This document shows positions 39,259 to 52,253 of a stretch of DNA of 64,000 nucleotides, in pieces (positions within the stretch are counted from its first letter, which is position 1; every line of letters begins with the position of its first letter). The notes beneath the pieces are model-generated. The model did no database searches, was not told the origin of the DNA, and saw nothing but the letters and a program-made list of their open reading frames with translations. Both the position numbers and the translations under genes were made by a program. This DNA is from Gossypium raimondii (taxonomy: Eukaryota > Streptophyta > Magnoliopsida > Malvales > Malvaceae): NCBI RefSeq assembly GCF_025698545.1, contig NC_068569.1:20274001-20338000 (forward strand), in the 5' to 3' direction.

Positions 39259-40440
39259 ATGTTAATTTTGTTTAAAACACTGATAGCTACTCAAGATGGA
39301 CAAAAGTACTCACAATTTGGCAGATATGGGAAACACTGGAACAGTGTTTGTTTTTCTGGCAATAAGCCGGATCCCTATCAAGTTTTAGAGTGCATAAATG
39401 CTTTGTGGATTTTAGTGTATTCGGCCTTCCACAATGATGCCTCCCAAACTCAAGCACACCAAAGCACCTCATCTTGGAGTATGTTGGCTACTAGTGCAAT
39501 AGTAAGCCCTTTCGACATCAAACCATTTCACAGCAGCAACTCCAACCGTACCATTGGTCTATGCGTTTTAGGGTGAGTTTGGATGGGTGATTGGGTGCGG
39601 TGCGGTGCGTTTAGTTTACTTTTTATCTCACGCTACAGTATCTAATCTCACCGCGCGCCACCGCTATTTTTACACTAACCGTAGGTAAACGCACCGCCCA
39701 TCCAAACTCACCCTTAGTCAACCATGCTACTATGGATCGAATAGTAGGGGGGCGATTGGAATCACCAGACCGACTTATTATGAGTGCATGCCTTTCGACA
39801 AAATGATGGCTCTTTCCCTTACCTTCTCCTTAAACTGGTAAATATTTAAATTGATTGTGGATTTATTATTACCAATGACAACAAATGGAAATCGGTACTT
39901 TCTAGACGCTCCTGTGTGCCATGGAAATTAGAACCATTATGGGATGATATTCGCTCTTTACTACATCAAGTACATCATAGAACACAACATGGATACTATC
40001 AACCGGATCACTTCACTTAGAGAGCAGTATCGCAAATGTCAAATCTGGTTCTGATATTCCATGGCACTAATGCTTGTTCATGTTTTTGCCCTTGTATAAA
40101 AAAAACATTGAAAGGTTATTTATTAATTATATAAAATTAAAATGCTTACTAACCTAGAATGCGTACGAAGGAATATAGGACAAGATTTGTCATGCCCAAT
40201 TTGTCATCATGAAACAGAAGATATTTTGCATGCCTTTAGAGATTGCCAGTCGCTAGAGAAAATTGGAATTACTTGATACTAAGGGTCCATTGAACACAGT
40301 TCTTCTCAAGAAATCTTTTGAAATGGATCAAGGCGAACATGGAGAGCTCCGGCTTGAGTTTGAGGAACGGGGTCTCATGGTCAACCCTCTTCGAGTTGCT
40401 AGTATGGCGTATGTGGAAGAATAAGAATCTCTTTATCTTT
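39259..40440 (+). pseudogene. LINE (non-LTR retrotransposon) ORF2 debris: RNase H-like and zf-RVT pieces
   Basis: The clearest piece is at about 40140-40260, reading CPICHHETEDILHAFRDCQS: the zinc-binding zf-RVT domain that follows reverse transcriptase in plant LINEs. It is followed by LLVWRMWKNKNLFIF near 40400-40440, typical of the segment after zf-RVT. Upstream pieces (39440-39570 with TSSWSMLATSAIV, and 39840-39960 with WKLEPLWDDIRSLL) resemble RNase H-type sequence, but the order is unusual and frames shift, so two relics may be mixed. A MITE splits it at 39571. Confidence 0.55.
39571..39713. mobile_element. Tourist/PIF-Harbinger-like MITE, 143 bp
   Basis: The left end GGGTGAGTTTGGATGGG is repeated exactly, inverted, at the right end, and the arms continue to pair imperfectly (GCGGTGCG). 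The trinucleotide TTA flanks it on both sides (39568-39570, 39714-39716), the target duplication typical of PIF/Harbinger elements. The whole element can fold into one hairpin. It is unusually GC-rich compared with its surroundings. Confidence 0.85.
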
Positions 40441-40449
40441 TAGGATCTT

Positions 40450-42039
40450 TTTTGGAATTTTTTGGAAACTATTAAGATTTAATTATGTTGGGCAACACAG
40501 TAATCAAAGTAACAAGAATAACTTAGAGGATGAAAGTATTTTAGGGAATTATAGGATTATTAAGAATAATGAGGGATTATTTTAGGAAATTAGTCTAGTT
40601 ATAATAAATTTTAGGAATAATAAAATCAGATAGTTTATAATAAATTTTGATATAGATAATAGTTATGGAGAACAAATGTTAATATAAACATAAAAATTAG
40701 TATCCAAATGTCTAAAATTTCATAACAGAAATAAAACTTTTGAAAATTTAAGTGGTAAAAGGTATAATTGATATTCTTTTAATTTCAAAATTGTAATAGT
40801 ACGTCAGCATTTTTTTTTATGTTCATGTAAGCAAGGCTATGTTATATGTTACAAATATGCATTATTTAATATGTCTCGTTATGTCATTTAATCATTAGCT
40901 TTTACCGTTTAAATAGTAAAAAGAAAAAAAAGTATATTTTTATAACATTTTAAATAATTAAATGATTTTCTTCGTAATTTTTCATATCATATGACAAATT
41001 TCATACTTAAAAATAAATAATTATAAAATTATAATATATGATAAACAACATAATAAAATAAATTCTTGATAATGATTAATAGTAACTATAAAATTATTTT
41101 AAATATCATATCATAGTACATTATTGATAGCATAGGAATTATTCATTATGTAGCATAATTTTTATAATACAAAATGTAATTATACTTTAAGCTTTATAAT
41201 ATAATAATTAATAGATTAATTCATCGAGTGACATGTTTGTAGATTAAATTTTTATTAATACATTAGTTCGTATTTAAATTTCAACTTCCGTACTTTTAAA
41301 TATTGAAATTTTTATTAAAAATAATTGGTAAAATGTTCGAATTTTTGCCACAAAAATATTTTTATTTAATAATTGATTAATAACATATTAGTAAATTTTA
41401 TAATTTTAAAATAAGCAATTATAAATTAATAGTATATGATGCATAAGTAAATAATAATATTTTGTAGTGAATTAATATATAGAAGTAACTGAGTAATAAA
41501 TAGTTTACAATATACAAGTAAAAAATTATGAATAAAATAATATATAACATAAAAGTAAATAATTGATGGTAAAAGGTAAAATAAATCTTGTAATTGCAAT
41601 CGTAAAAAGTTATATAATTTATTTACTAATTAAAAGGTACATTTTATCAATATCAGTATCTTTATAATAACTAATTGAAAATATATATTCATATTAGAAT
41701 TTATAATTTTAAGAAATTTACTTGCAATTAAGTTATCAATTATATGTTTTAAAATTATTATATCAAATTAATAATTAGAATTTTATTATAAAACATTATA
41801 TTATTCATATTTTAAATAATTTATGTGTAAATACAAATTAAAAATTAAAATAGAGCAATATTATATATGTATTTTTATATTAAGCTTTAATTCTTTTGTT
41901 ATTTTTTTATTTTGAATTTAAATTTAAAATTTCATAGTAATGCTAAAGAATATTTTAATTATAGTTTAAATAAAAATTATTAAATTAACTTATCATGTTA
42001 TATGGTTTAATAATATCACATGACAATATGTCGATGCCA
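40450..42039. other. Very AT-rich intergenic DNA, nothing recognised
   Basis: Long AT-rich stretch rich in TAATAATTA-type words. No gene, no clear repeat boundary and no RNA gene are visible. Confidence 0.4.
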
Positions 42040-43847
42040 ATCAAATTAAGACTCAATCGGCTTTTATATCAATTTTTTAAATATATTTATTACATAATTA
42101 TTTTTGTTACCATCATCATAGATAGACTTGATCATGCGCCAGGCCACCCGTCCCTAACCCAGAACTCAGCTTGGTCCAACCCGTCCCCATCATCATTATT
42201 TTTTTTGGCCTGCTCCAACCCAAATTGGCCTATACTTGATCATATATGCTCTTCTTGACATAATTTCTAGAACTATCCATAGCCCCTCTCCAATCCAATC
42301 CATAAATAGGAGGATAATACGCTTTAACATACTCAGACTCACGTCCTCCTGCATTGGCAATAATGTTCATGTCAATCGAGTTATGACTCAATTGACAACT
42401 ATTTAAGTATAAAGATTTTTTATATATATAATTTCAATATTTTGGGAAATATTTATTTTAATATTTTTAGTGTATTTGATGTATTATATTTTTTAAATTT
42501 ATTTTTATATAAAAAAATTAATACATGCGGGCCAAGTCGAACTCGAATTTAGCAATTTTAATTCAGATTGAGCTTGGGCAGAAATTTAAGTTCAATTTTC
42601 AAACCGAACCTAAAAATTAAGACTAAAATTTTACATTGACCCAATCTGATCTATGATCAAGTCCAATCATAAATACACCTTAATTTAATATATCCTATAC
42701 CCCTAATCCAATATTCTCACTGAAATCCAAATTAGAAGAATTTCCGTTGCTGCAAGAATTCATAAGACCGCAACTACCACTGCAGTTGGTACTCGTCCTA
42801 TCATAGAATAATTAGTTGATGGTAACTTTCATTAATTCTAAAAGCGAGATTAAATAATTGTTATGTATTTTTAATTGATGTTTTAAAAAAGAACTAAATA
42901 AAACATACAATTTTAAAATTTAAAAACTCTTTAGTCAATTTATCAAATTAAGACTCAATCGGTTTTTATATAAATTTTTTAAATATATTTATTACATAAT
43001 TATTTTTATTACCATCATCATAGATAGACTTGATCATGAGCCAGACCACCTGTCCCCAACCCAGAACTCAGCTTGGTTCAACCCGTCCCATCGTCATTAT
43101 TTTTTTGGCCTGGTCCAACCCAAATTGGCCTATACTTGATCATATATGCTATTCTTGACACAATTTCTAGAACTATCCATAGCCTATCTCCAATCCAATC
43201 CATAAATAGGAGGATAATACGCTTTAACATACTCAAACTCACGTCCTCCTGCATTGGCAATAATGTTCATGTCAATCGAGTTACGGCTCAATTGACAACT
43301 ATTTAAGTATAAAGATTTTTTTATATATATTTTCAATATTTTGGGAAATATTTATTTTAATATTTTTAGTGTATTTGATGTATTATATTTTTTAAATTTA
43401 TATAAAAATAAAAATTTTAATACAGGCGGACCAAGTCGAACTCGAATTTAGCAATTTTAATTCGGATTGAGCTTGGGCAGAATTTTAAGTTCAATTTTCA
43501 AGCCGAACCTAAAAATTAAGACTAAAATTTTACATCGACCCAACCTAATCTATGATCAAGTCCAATCATAAATACACCTTAATTTAATATATCCTATACC
43601 CCTAATCCAATATTCTCACTGAAATCCAATTTAGAAGAATTTCCGTTGCTGCAAGAATTCATAAGACCGCAACCACCACTGCAGTTGGTACTCGTCCTAT
43701 CATAGAATAATTAGTTGATGGTAACTTTCATTAATTCTAAAAGCGAGATTAAATAACTGTTATGTATTTTTAATTGATGTTTTAAAAAAGAACTAAATAA
43801 AACATACAATTTTAAAATTTAAAAACTCTTTTGTAAATTTATCAAAT
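42040..43847. repeat. Two-copy tandem duplication, ~902 bp unit
   Basis: Copy 1 is 42040-42941 and copy 2 is 42942-43847. Both start ATCAAATTAAGACTCAATCGG and contain CAGAACTCAGCTTGGT, CCAAATTGGCCTATACTTGA, GGAGGATAATACGC and TTTCCGTTGCTGCAAGAATT in the same order. By eye the copies differ at only a few percent of sites, with small indels, suggesting a fairly recent duplication. No domain or transposon ends were recognised. Confidence 0.9.
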
Positions 43848-45289
43848 AATATTTATATAATGTTATGAGACACAACATATGTCGGTTAGAGGCCCCTGTT
43901 GATGTGGAAGGGTCGCCGGCTACACTTGTGGTCTGTGACTGTACGTACGAAGATGGATCTTTTAGATATAAGCTTCAACTACAAGTCTAAGAAGGAAAAG
44001 ATATAAAACAACTTTATATGGCTGATGTTTATTGTTTATAAGTTGTTGAAACGCTGAAACTACCGGCCACTCCATTATTGGCTTCCTTGAACGTTAGGGC
44101 TATATATAACCTGTGTGCAGCAATGAATACGTACGGTTGAGGTTGATACGCAACCTACAATCAAATCAAAATGTCAAGTCATTTTGGACACTTCAATACG
44201 ACCCAATAACCATGATAGCAACATAATATGAAAATTAAGGTAATAAACATATCAAGATATTTTTTTTCGATTGCCCCAACACAAGTAGTTTGGGTACAGA
44301 ATAAAATTATTTTATGATAATTTTTCTTTCTTTGGAAAAATAATTGTATGATTTTTTTTTGAATTAAAATTTGTTTATTTTACATTTCTTCCATGTACTT
44401 CCTATTTTGTGTTTGGCGGTTGGCCCTTCCAAATAGAAAAGGGCGGTTTAAAGTGGCTTTACGAACGCTTGAAACTTTCTCAAAAGGCAATAACAAATGT
44501 AGTCATTTCTTATGGTTTGGTTTCGGATTACAATCCACTTAATCAAGTAAAATTTATATATATTTACATTGTAATTTAAGATATGGCTCGCAATCAATTT
44601 TTCTTAGAAAGTGGATAATTTTTTATCGACTTTTTAATTTGATTCTATTTTAAAAATATTTGAGAATAATAAATAATTTCATGAGTTAGTTTAGACTTAT
44701 GTTATCTTTAAGTTTTATATGTTTTTTTATTTAATAAGTATTCATTTTGTCTACTCTTGTAGCACATTTTTTAGTATTGTTAATGCATGTAATCTTACTT
44801 TTGCAAGTGATTTTAGGATAGTTTTGTCGTTATACTCTTCAGTTTGGTGGATGGTCATGCTTGAGTTATGACCGACCCAATTGTCAACGTGCTATAATGT
44901 TCTATTGACGTTGAGGATGAAACTTTTATTGTGTTGATAAAATTTATCTTTCACCATCTACGATTGATGTTTGTCATTTTCTTTTCTTAAATTGTATGAT
45001 CCTATTCAATTTAACATTATCATTTGATACACGTTATATTAATAGTCTTTTCTTTAGTTGTCTAGGCAAGAATAATGAATATACGGTCTTCACAAAATAA
45101 AAGGAGAATATATAGTTGATACATATGTGAATTAAAATTATAAACGTTTTGTAGGTTTTAAAATAGGTTTAACATATATTTGTTTGGGAAGAATTCACTT
45201 ACAATGTAAAATTAAAATATATAGTATATTTAAATATAAGAGTGAATATAATTTTTTGGTGAGTAAAAATTATTACGAAAATTATTTAG
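43848..45289. other. Intergenic DNA, nothing recognised
   Basis: AT-rich sequence with a less AT-rich patch around 43890-44170 (for example GGGTCGCCGGCTACACTTGT). I see no protein similarity or transposon ends. Confidence 0.35.
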
Positions 45290-45836
45290 TGATACATTGA
45301 TGCCTTCAAGGAGGAGTTTTCAAAAAATTGAATACAACCATTATTACTAATTATCATTTTGGCTAGACTATCAGCCTCTTTATTATAATCTCTGGGAACG
45401 TTCTGAATTGACCAAAAACTCATTTTAGCAAAAGTAAGATGATTCTTCTAACCAACGCGGAATTCGACATCTTGGAAACCCTTCATTGAATCACTTGTAT
45501 TGCCTCTTGACTATCTGATATGATAAGAATTTTGTCAAATCCCTTATTAATAGCAATCGTCACACCTTCAAAAATGTCCCACAAATCAGCATCAAGAACT
45601 GAACATGTGCCTTCCAACCGGTTATACCCAATAATCCAACTTCCGTATTTATCACGAAAAATTCCCCCAATCGTAGCAATCCCAGTACTCTCTTTCACAA
45701 CTCTATCGGAATTTAACTGGATCCAATTGCTAATCTTAGGCGGAGCTGATAATGTGGTTTGGTAGTTGGAATCATTTACCTTAAGACTAGATGTGTATTG
45801 TTTGTCCCAACTGAAAGAGTCTTTGATCATGTTCAT
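45290..45836 (-). pseudogene. LINE-type RNase H (RVT_3) domain relic
   Basis: On the minus strand from 45836: ISNWIQLNSDRVV, then GGIFRDKYGSWIIGYNR, LDADLWDIFEGV and ILIISDSQEAIQVIQ. A frameshift near 45480 moves to the frame reading WSIQNVPRDYNKEADSLAK, interrupted by one TAG. This is the order of the plant RNase H-like domain found at the 3' end of LINEs and in related cellular proteins. Asp residues of the active site are present (NSD, SDS), while the Glu of the usual AELW is Asp (ADLW). The frameshift makes function unlikely. Confidence 0.7.
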
Positions 45837-46288
45837 ATAAGAGTGAATATTTGGTACATTAGTAGTGTACTTTTTTTATTCTATAAATAAACTTAAAAGA
45901 CTGACATATGTTTCTCTTTTTTAAAATATTTATTTTTAATACTTGTCAATTCCTTAACTCTACTTGTGAAATTTAAAATTTACTAGATGTACCAAATATT
46001 TTCCTAAATAAAATCCTTAAACAATAAATAATTTTAGAAGATTCAAATTTTAGTTCTAGAATCTTCACTTACACAATCAAACTTCCCAATTATAAATTTT
46101 TATTCTAGAATATTCACTTACACAGTCAAACCTCCAAATTATAAAAAAAAATAGATAGATAAAATTAAATTCTACATCTTTTAATTAAAACTCAAGGAAT
46201 AATTATATAGGAAACTTCTTGCAAGCTTCCTTTCTCCATAAAATTAAAATGATTTGTCATAAACTATCAATATCTTCAGCCATTAGCA

Positions 46289-46301
46289 TATATATATATA
46301 G
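46289..46301 (+). promoter_or_regulatory. Candidate TATA box of the CML gene
   Basis: CATATATATATATAGG lies close upstream of the coding region. If it is the TATA box, transcription would begin near 46325, downstream of the first in-frame ATG (46317). This is the main reason for preferring a later start codon for the CML. Confidence 0.4.
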
Positions 46302-46397
46302 GAAGAATCTTTGATTATGCAGTATCATACGTTCCAAACCAGAAACACTAAATTACAAAAGCTACAGCATTTGAAGAAGTTAATGGTCGGTAGAAAC

Positions 46398-46886
46398 ATG
46401 TCAGGTACAGCCCTTAGCAAGAAGGATCTACAACGTATATTCGAGAAGCTGGACAAGAATGAGGATGGCTTGGTTAGCCTGGAAGAACTCAATTGCCTAC
46501 TGGACGGAATCGGGGTCCAGTTTAGCCTCCAGGAGCTGGAGCCATTAGTGGGAAAGCCATGTCTGAACATGCATGAATTCTTGTCCTTCTGCGATTCCAT
46601 CTCCAACCACAGCGTTAATGGCGACATCATTGAAGAAGAAGAAGAAGAAGATGATGATGATGATGATGAAGATGACCTGGCCAAGGCTTTCGAGGTGTTC
46701 GACTTGAATGGGGATGGGTTCATTTCATGCGAAGAGCTGGAAAGCGTGTTGGGAAGGCTTGGGTTGTGGGATGCAAACAGTGGCAAAGATTGCAGGAGCA
46801 TGATTTGCTTCTACGACACCAACTTTGACGGCATGGTTGATTTTCAAGAGTTCAAAACCATGATGTTGCGCAACATATCTTCCTAG
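46398..46886 (+). CDS. Calmodulin-like EF-hand protein (CML44-like)
   Basis: Intronless. With the ATG at 46398 it codes for 162 residues. Earlier in-frame ATGs at 46317 (189 residues) and 46383 are possible, but the extension is unlike the family and 46317 lies almost under the candidate TATA box. The first EF-hand loop DKNEDGLVSLEE, the third DLNGDGFISCEE and the fourth DTNFDGMVDFQE keep canonical calcium ligands. The second has degenerated (VGKPCLNMHEF), as in CML43/44-type proteins. Between the two halves lies an acidic run of about 15 Glu/Asp coded by GAAGAAGA/GATGATGA repeats. It probably acts as a cytosolic or nuclear calcium sensor without enzymatic activity. The CML44 assignment rests on domain layout and neighbouring genes. 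Confidence 0.88.
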   Translation: MSGTALSKKDLQRIFEKLDKNEDGLVSLEELNCLLDGIGVQFSLQELEPLVGKPCLNMHEFLSFCDSISNHSVNGDIIEEEEEEDDDDDDEDDLAKAFEVFDLNGDGFISCEELESVLGRLGLWDANSGKDCRSMICFYDTNFDGMVDFQEFKTMMLRNISS

Positions 46887-47424
46887 TTTGGTTTTCAATA
46901 TTGTGTGTGAAAACTACCAATGATATCGATTTCCATCTTGAGCTTATGCAGGTCAGACCAATTATTATATTTGGTTTTTGTAACCAAAATCTCATGTATT
47001 CTATTGTTGTTTTCCACTTTTGTTCATGGTTGTAATATTAATCTCTTCCAATTTTCCTTCCACCATTGAATGTTTTGGGTCTACTTAATTAGTACACAAG
47101 CAGTACAAAGGGTAGGTACGCGCTGGAAACGGGTACAATGTTGTACCTTAAACTAATTCCGCCCACTTCAACATTAACTCAAATGATGTCAATGTTCAAT
47201 CATTTTTTTGAAATTACCAATTTGACTATAGTTTTGCCTTTGGAATAACGGATAAAAATGGATTAAGAATTTCAAAACATAATTCACGATTTAATGTCAA
47301 TTTCCATTTTCTATGGCGTGTTTAATATTCCTACTTTAAAATAAATAAAGAAATAAAATTTACGCCCCAATTAAAGTCAAGGGAAAAGGCAAGGAAAATT
47401 TTTTTAGGTCAAACTTCATCTAAG
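46887..47424. other. CML 3' UTR and intergenic DNA
   Basis: Contains the 3' UTR of the CML gene and AT-rich DNA. Nothing else is recognised. Confidence 0.4.
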
Positions 47425-47940
47425 ATTATTAAATTATTAATAAATTATTAATAACTTCAAAAAGTTACAAAATGATTATTGAATTATTCGAAAGTTTTCA
47501 TTTAAGTGACTAAGCTATTAAAATTGTTTTTGTATGACGTCATTTTCTATTGGCACCATCCGCATCAATTGAAAGCTCTCTTTCTCATTCTCTTCTATAA
47601 TTCAATGTTTTTTTTTTATGAAACAATTTTGAACTTCATGAATCTATGAACCAAAATTCAAATAACTTTATCCTTCAATCTCCGACATTGACCGTCAGAT
47701 CAACTTGGATCTACGGTGTGTTTTTCTACTCGTCAATGGGTATTGATCCATAGTATCGATTATCGAATCGCCGCTTGGTGCTTGCTAGTTGAACTTAAAA
47801 AAAAACTTAATAGTCTACTATCTTAAATAAAAACCTTTGACTTAAATGAAAACTTTGGAATACTTTTATGACTATTTTATAACTTTTAGAAATTGAGTGA
47901 CCAAAACATAAGTTTATTAATAATTTAGTTACATAAGTAA
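47425..47940. mobile_element. Hairpin MITE (Mutator-like), ~0.5 kb
   Basis: The left segment (AAATTATTAATAA, AAAAAGTTACAAAAT, AAAGTTTTCATTTAAGT) recurs inverted at about 47805-47940 (reverse complement AAATTATTAATAA, AAAAGTTATAAAAT, AAAGTTTTCATTTAAGT). The arms are about 100-130 bp around a non-repetitive loop. No open frame and no clear target duplication. Confidence 0.6.
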
Positions 47941-47944
47941 TTAT

Positions 47945-49029
47945 ACATTTTTAGAGGAAAAGACAAATTTATAATATTTCAGAAAACCTTTTATCATTTT
48001 TGGCGAGGATATTGTTACATTGAATTTGTCCCTATTTGAAGTGATAAATGTAGATAGAATTAACTGTCTGTTTTTGGCAACTTTAGATTAAAATCATGAC
48101 AGACTCTTAGGGGTAGATGTGTGAAGTGATTGGAGTGTTAATAGGCGTAGATTGAATTCAAGTTAGACATTAGTGTTAATATCACAAATATTTGTTCAAT
48201 TTAATCCAAGTTTATACACAAAATTAATAATTGCGGACGCGATAATGATAAATATAATAATAATTGCAAGTATCTATCATTAAAAAAATATAAATATAAT
48301 TATCCTTTTCATGTCAGCTAGTTATAATTATCCTTCCAAAGCAATGTTGACATGGCAATGTAATCTTTTATTGTTAAATAGTTTGAGTCAGAAATTGGGT
48401 GTCATTAGTTTCCTGCCCATTGCAATGGAAACTATCTATGGATTTTGAGTATATTTGGGTGTGGTTTTCCAACCTGCATGCTTCAGACTTTGATTATTAT
48501 AATTCAAAAATGGAAAATTAAATTAAACATTCCTTCAACGACTATTAATTATGTTGAAAATTTCGTCCAACATAAGACAATTTTTTAACTAACTCCCCAT
48601 TTCTTTTATATAATTTAAAATGGTTAAGTAATCACCTAATGTATGTATATTTGTTAAATTTGGTATTTAATACTATATATTATTCTATCTTTCAATGTAC
48701 CCAAAACTTTATTTGCTAAATCAATATCAAATCTTTCCTCTATAATAAAATCTCTAATTAAATTGTGTTACTTATCAACCAATTCCAACTCAATTGAGAA
48801 TTTATTAAAGAATTATTTTATAAAATTAAATTATTATAAAATTATTTTTGTTTTCTTATAGTTTATTACGTAATAAAATTTATTCATTATGAGATTTGAA
48901 CTCTAATAACACTATACATATGAAAGCTTTAACTTATTATTTGGTTTTTTTATAGGAATACCAAGTATACTTTTTTTTTTTTGCTTACATATTTACTGGT
49001 GAATCAAATGAGTTTACGTTTTATTTTTT
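47945..49029. other. AT-rich intergenic DNA, nothing recognised
   Basis: No gene or clear element. A short stretch near 48710-48840 is similar in wording to the small hairpin elements around 16500-16900 but has no visible partner arm. Confidence 0.35.
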
Positions 49030-50496
49030 TGTAACAACTCATTTTTTAGTGGTATCAGAATTGGTGGTTTCGGGACCACAATTTCGACCAGTGAGTCAGT
49101 AAATATTATTTATTTAATATTTACGAGTCTATTAGAGTGTCGTATTAAAGTTTGGTTCTGTGATTTTGATGTTTGGTTGGTTAATTAAGTAAAAAAGACT
49201 AAATCATAAAATCTAAAAAAGTTATTTGTCACTCATTTAAAGGTGCTATATGATTATAGCAGCATGATTGAAGCGCTTTAAATAGCAATTAGCCATATTT
49301 TGAAGTGTGCGGACTCTTCATGCATGTTTTTGGCTAAATTTTAATTAAATTCAAGGGTAAAATGGTAATTAAGTAAATAAAATTATAAAGAAAAGAAAAC
49401 AAAGCTATCATCTTCTCCATTTTTGAACTTTCCCAAGCGAAAACACCATTACAAGACCTTAAGGGATTCAGCCAAGCATTCATCTTACATGTAAGTGATT
49501 TTTGCTTCCGTTTTTAGTGAATTTTATGTTTTTGAGATCGTTGTTGCTTAATCTAGCTAACTTAGGGACTATTTCGTAAAATTTTTAAAGGTTTTGAAAC
49601 TTGCCATTAATGGCTTTTAGATATTCATGAAGATAAATCATAGATTTATGAGTTTGATTGTTAAATATGACAATTTTGTAAAGTGACTTTAGTTAGTTTT
49701 AAGTTTAGGGGCTAAATTGATAAAATATTGAATTTAACAAAGAATTTTTGTAAAATTTAGTTGCTTAGGAGCTGTTAAGGGGTTATATTGAATTTAGCAC
49801 TAAGGTTTTAGGTTGAATTGTGAAAAATATGTAAATTTCGGTTTTAAGGACTAAATTGAATAAAAGGAAAAATTTAAGGAAAATAATGTAAATTGTTACT
49901 AAAGGGTCATGTGCATGTATTTAAAATTTTTTTAGGTATTTTGAATGGTTAATTGAATTAAATTGTTATTGGTGACGTGTTTGTTGCTGTTCGAATTTAG
50001 GTAAGTTCGTATAATAATTAAACTGATTTATATTTACCTTTTTGGTTTGATGTGTATACTTATATATGTCTTACAATTAAATATTTATGGCACATTTATG
50101 TTTATTGCTAGAAGGACTAAATTGTAAAGGTTGATATTGTAACAGCCTAATTTTGGCCCTAATCGGAATAGTGGTTTCAGGACCACAAATCCGAGTCTGA
50201 AAAATATTTTTTAATATTATTTTCTGTGTTAATTATGTGTGAATTTACATGTGTGAAAGTTTCGTAGATTAATTTTATTGTTTGTGTGTTTAATTTAATA
50301 AAATGACTTAATCACATAAAATGTAAAATTAACTAATTAATATGTAAAGTGTCAACTTGCTAATGTCTTTATAATGTGAAGTCCTTAATAGGAAATTTGG
50401 CCATTTATTTAGATAGTGGACGGCATTATGTTATAATATATATAGTTTTATATTATTTATAAAGCTTATAATATAATATATATTATATTATAAAGT

Positions 50497-50498
<2 letters not shown>

Positions 50499-50543
<45 letters not shown>
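50499..50543. repeat. (TAA)n microsatellite
   Basis: About 15 uninterrupted AAT/TAA trinucleotides inside the solo LTR; a candidate length-polymorphic marker. Confidence 0.9.
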
Positions 50544-52203
50544 GAGAAGACAAACATTAAAGTGGCCATTTTCACTTATTCTTGGCCGAAACTAAAAGAG
50601 AAAGAAAATAAGAAACAAGCTAGGTATTCGACACTTTCAAGTCTTGATTAAGGTATGTATTTTGTTGGGTTTTTGATAATTTTTACGTTTTTGAGATCGT
50701 TGCTTCGTGTTCTTTAAAACTCATGTCTTAATTTTGTGAATTGTGGATAATTTTGAAATGTGCCATTGATGAATGTTTGAGTTTCATGATGTTAGTTGAT
50801 GAAATGTGAAATATAAGTGTTAGATTAACATATTTTGTCTTTGAATTTTTCGTGAATTTGAGTAATTGGGCTAAATTGAGAAAATAAATTTTTGAGGGAC
50901 TAAAATGCAAATTAAACGAAATGCATGGGCATTTATGAATACAAGGAAAATTCGATCCTTAATGAGTATAGTTAAATTTTGCGTATTTTGTGTTTTGAGC
51001 AAAAATGATTAAATTGTAAAAAGTGTGAAATATTAGGGAAAAATTGTAATTTTCCCATTTATGTGTATTTAGGCTAAATTGAATAGAATGGTGTTTAAAT
51101 AAGCTTAATTTGAATATGTTTAGATCAAGAATTAAAAGAAATCGGATTTGGATCGGGAAAAGACAAAAGTGGTCGAGTTGCCGATTTAACTGTTCGACAA
51201 CGTCCGAGGTAAGTCAATAAGCATTTAAATGTTGAACTACCTATGATATATATATATATTTGTTATACATTGAAATGAATTATTTGAAGTTATATAAGCT
51301 AGGGCTGAATGTTATATTGTGAATTGATTATATTCCGAGAATGATTTAAATTAGATGTGAATTATGTGAAATACCGATTTTGTAAGTTCAAGCTTTATGC
51401 CTAGCAGGCTTTATGCCGGTGAATTATATCAGGCTTTATGCCTAGCAGACTCTGTGCCGGTGAATTATATCAGACTTTATGTCTAGCATGCTTTGTGCCG
51501 GTGAAATGTATCGGGCTTTGTGCCTAGCAGGCTTTATGCCGGTGTTTTATACAAGGCTTTATGTTCTATAAATCTTATGTGAGCAATAGTAAGAGCAAAT
51601 AAAAGTGTTAAGGAAAGCTAAATTATTCAGGTATGTGTTAGCCATTTGCTAAATTGGTGATAAAGTAAGTTGATTATTTTAAATTGACAATAGTTCAAAT
51701 GAAATATAGAGTATGAGTTAACCATTTAAGTATAAGTATGTTTTGGCATAATGATTTATTGAATATTCGGCTTTGTTAAATATTTATGTGTATTTGGCCA
51801 TATGGTTTGTTTATATGAAAATACAATGTGATCTTTATTCAAGTGTTATATGGTACAAAATATTAGGATATTTGGTTTATTTAACTTAATGATGGAATAA
51901 GTATTAATATATATATATATATATATGAATTTTTGCTTATGACTTACTAAGCTTTAATAGCTTAATGTGTGTTTGTATTTGTTTACCTCTGTTTTATAGA
52001 TTTTGGAGTCGCGTTACGAGCTCGGGAATCGTCAGCATAGTCTATCACACTATTGACCGTCTTTGGTATTTTGTAAATTTGAATTTGAACTTATGGCATG
52101 TATAGTCTAGTTAATATGTTTAATTTTGGGATATGTTAATATGAGCCATGCGAAAATGGCTTATTCATTTTGGTTAAGCTTAGTTTTATGTTTTTAATCT
52201 ATT

Positions 52204-52207
<4 letters not shown>

Positions 52208-52250
<43 letters not shown>
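52208..52250. repeat. (TA)n microsatellite
   Basis: About 21 TA dinucleotides inside the same solo LTR. Confidence 0.9.

Positions 52251-52253
<3 letters not shown>

Noticed and set aside
39259..39576. 105-codon open frame considered as a small gene
   Set aside because: It runs into the Tourist-like MITE and the nearby sequence carries LINE domain fragments, so it is better read as debris.
46325..46801. Minus-strand Ser-rich open frame of 158 codons opposite the CML gene
   Set aside because: It is the mirror of the EF-hand coding sequence; the Ser run is the reverse complement of the GAA/GAT acidic tract.
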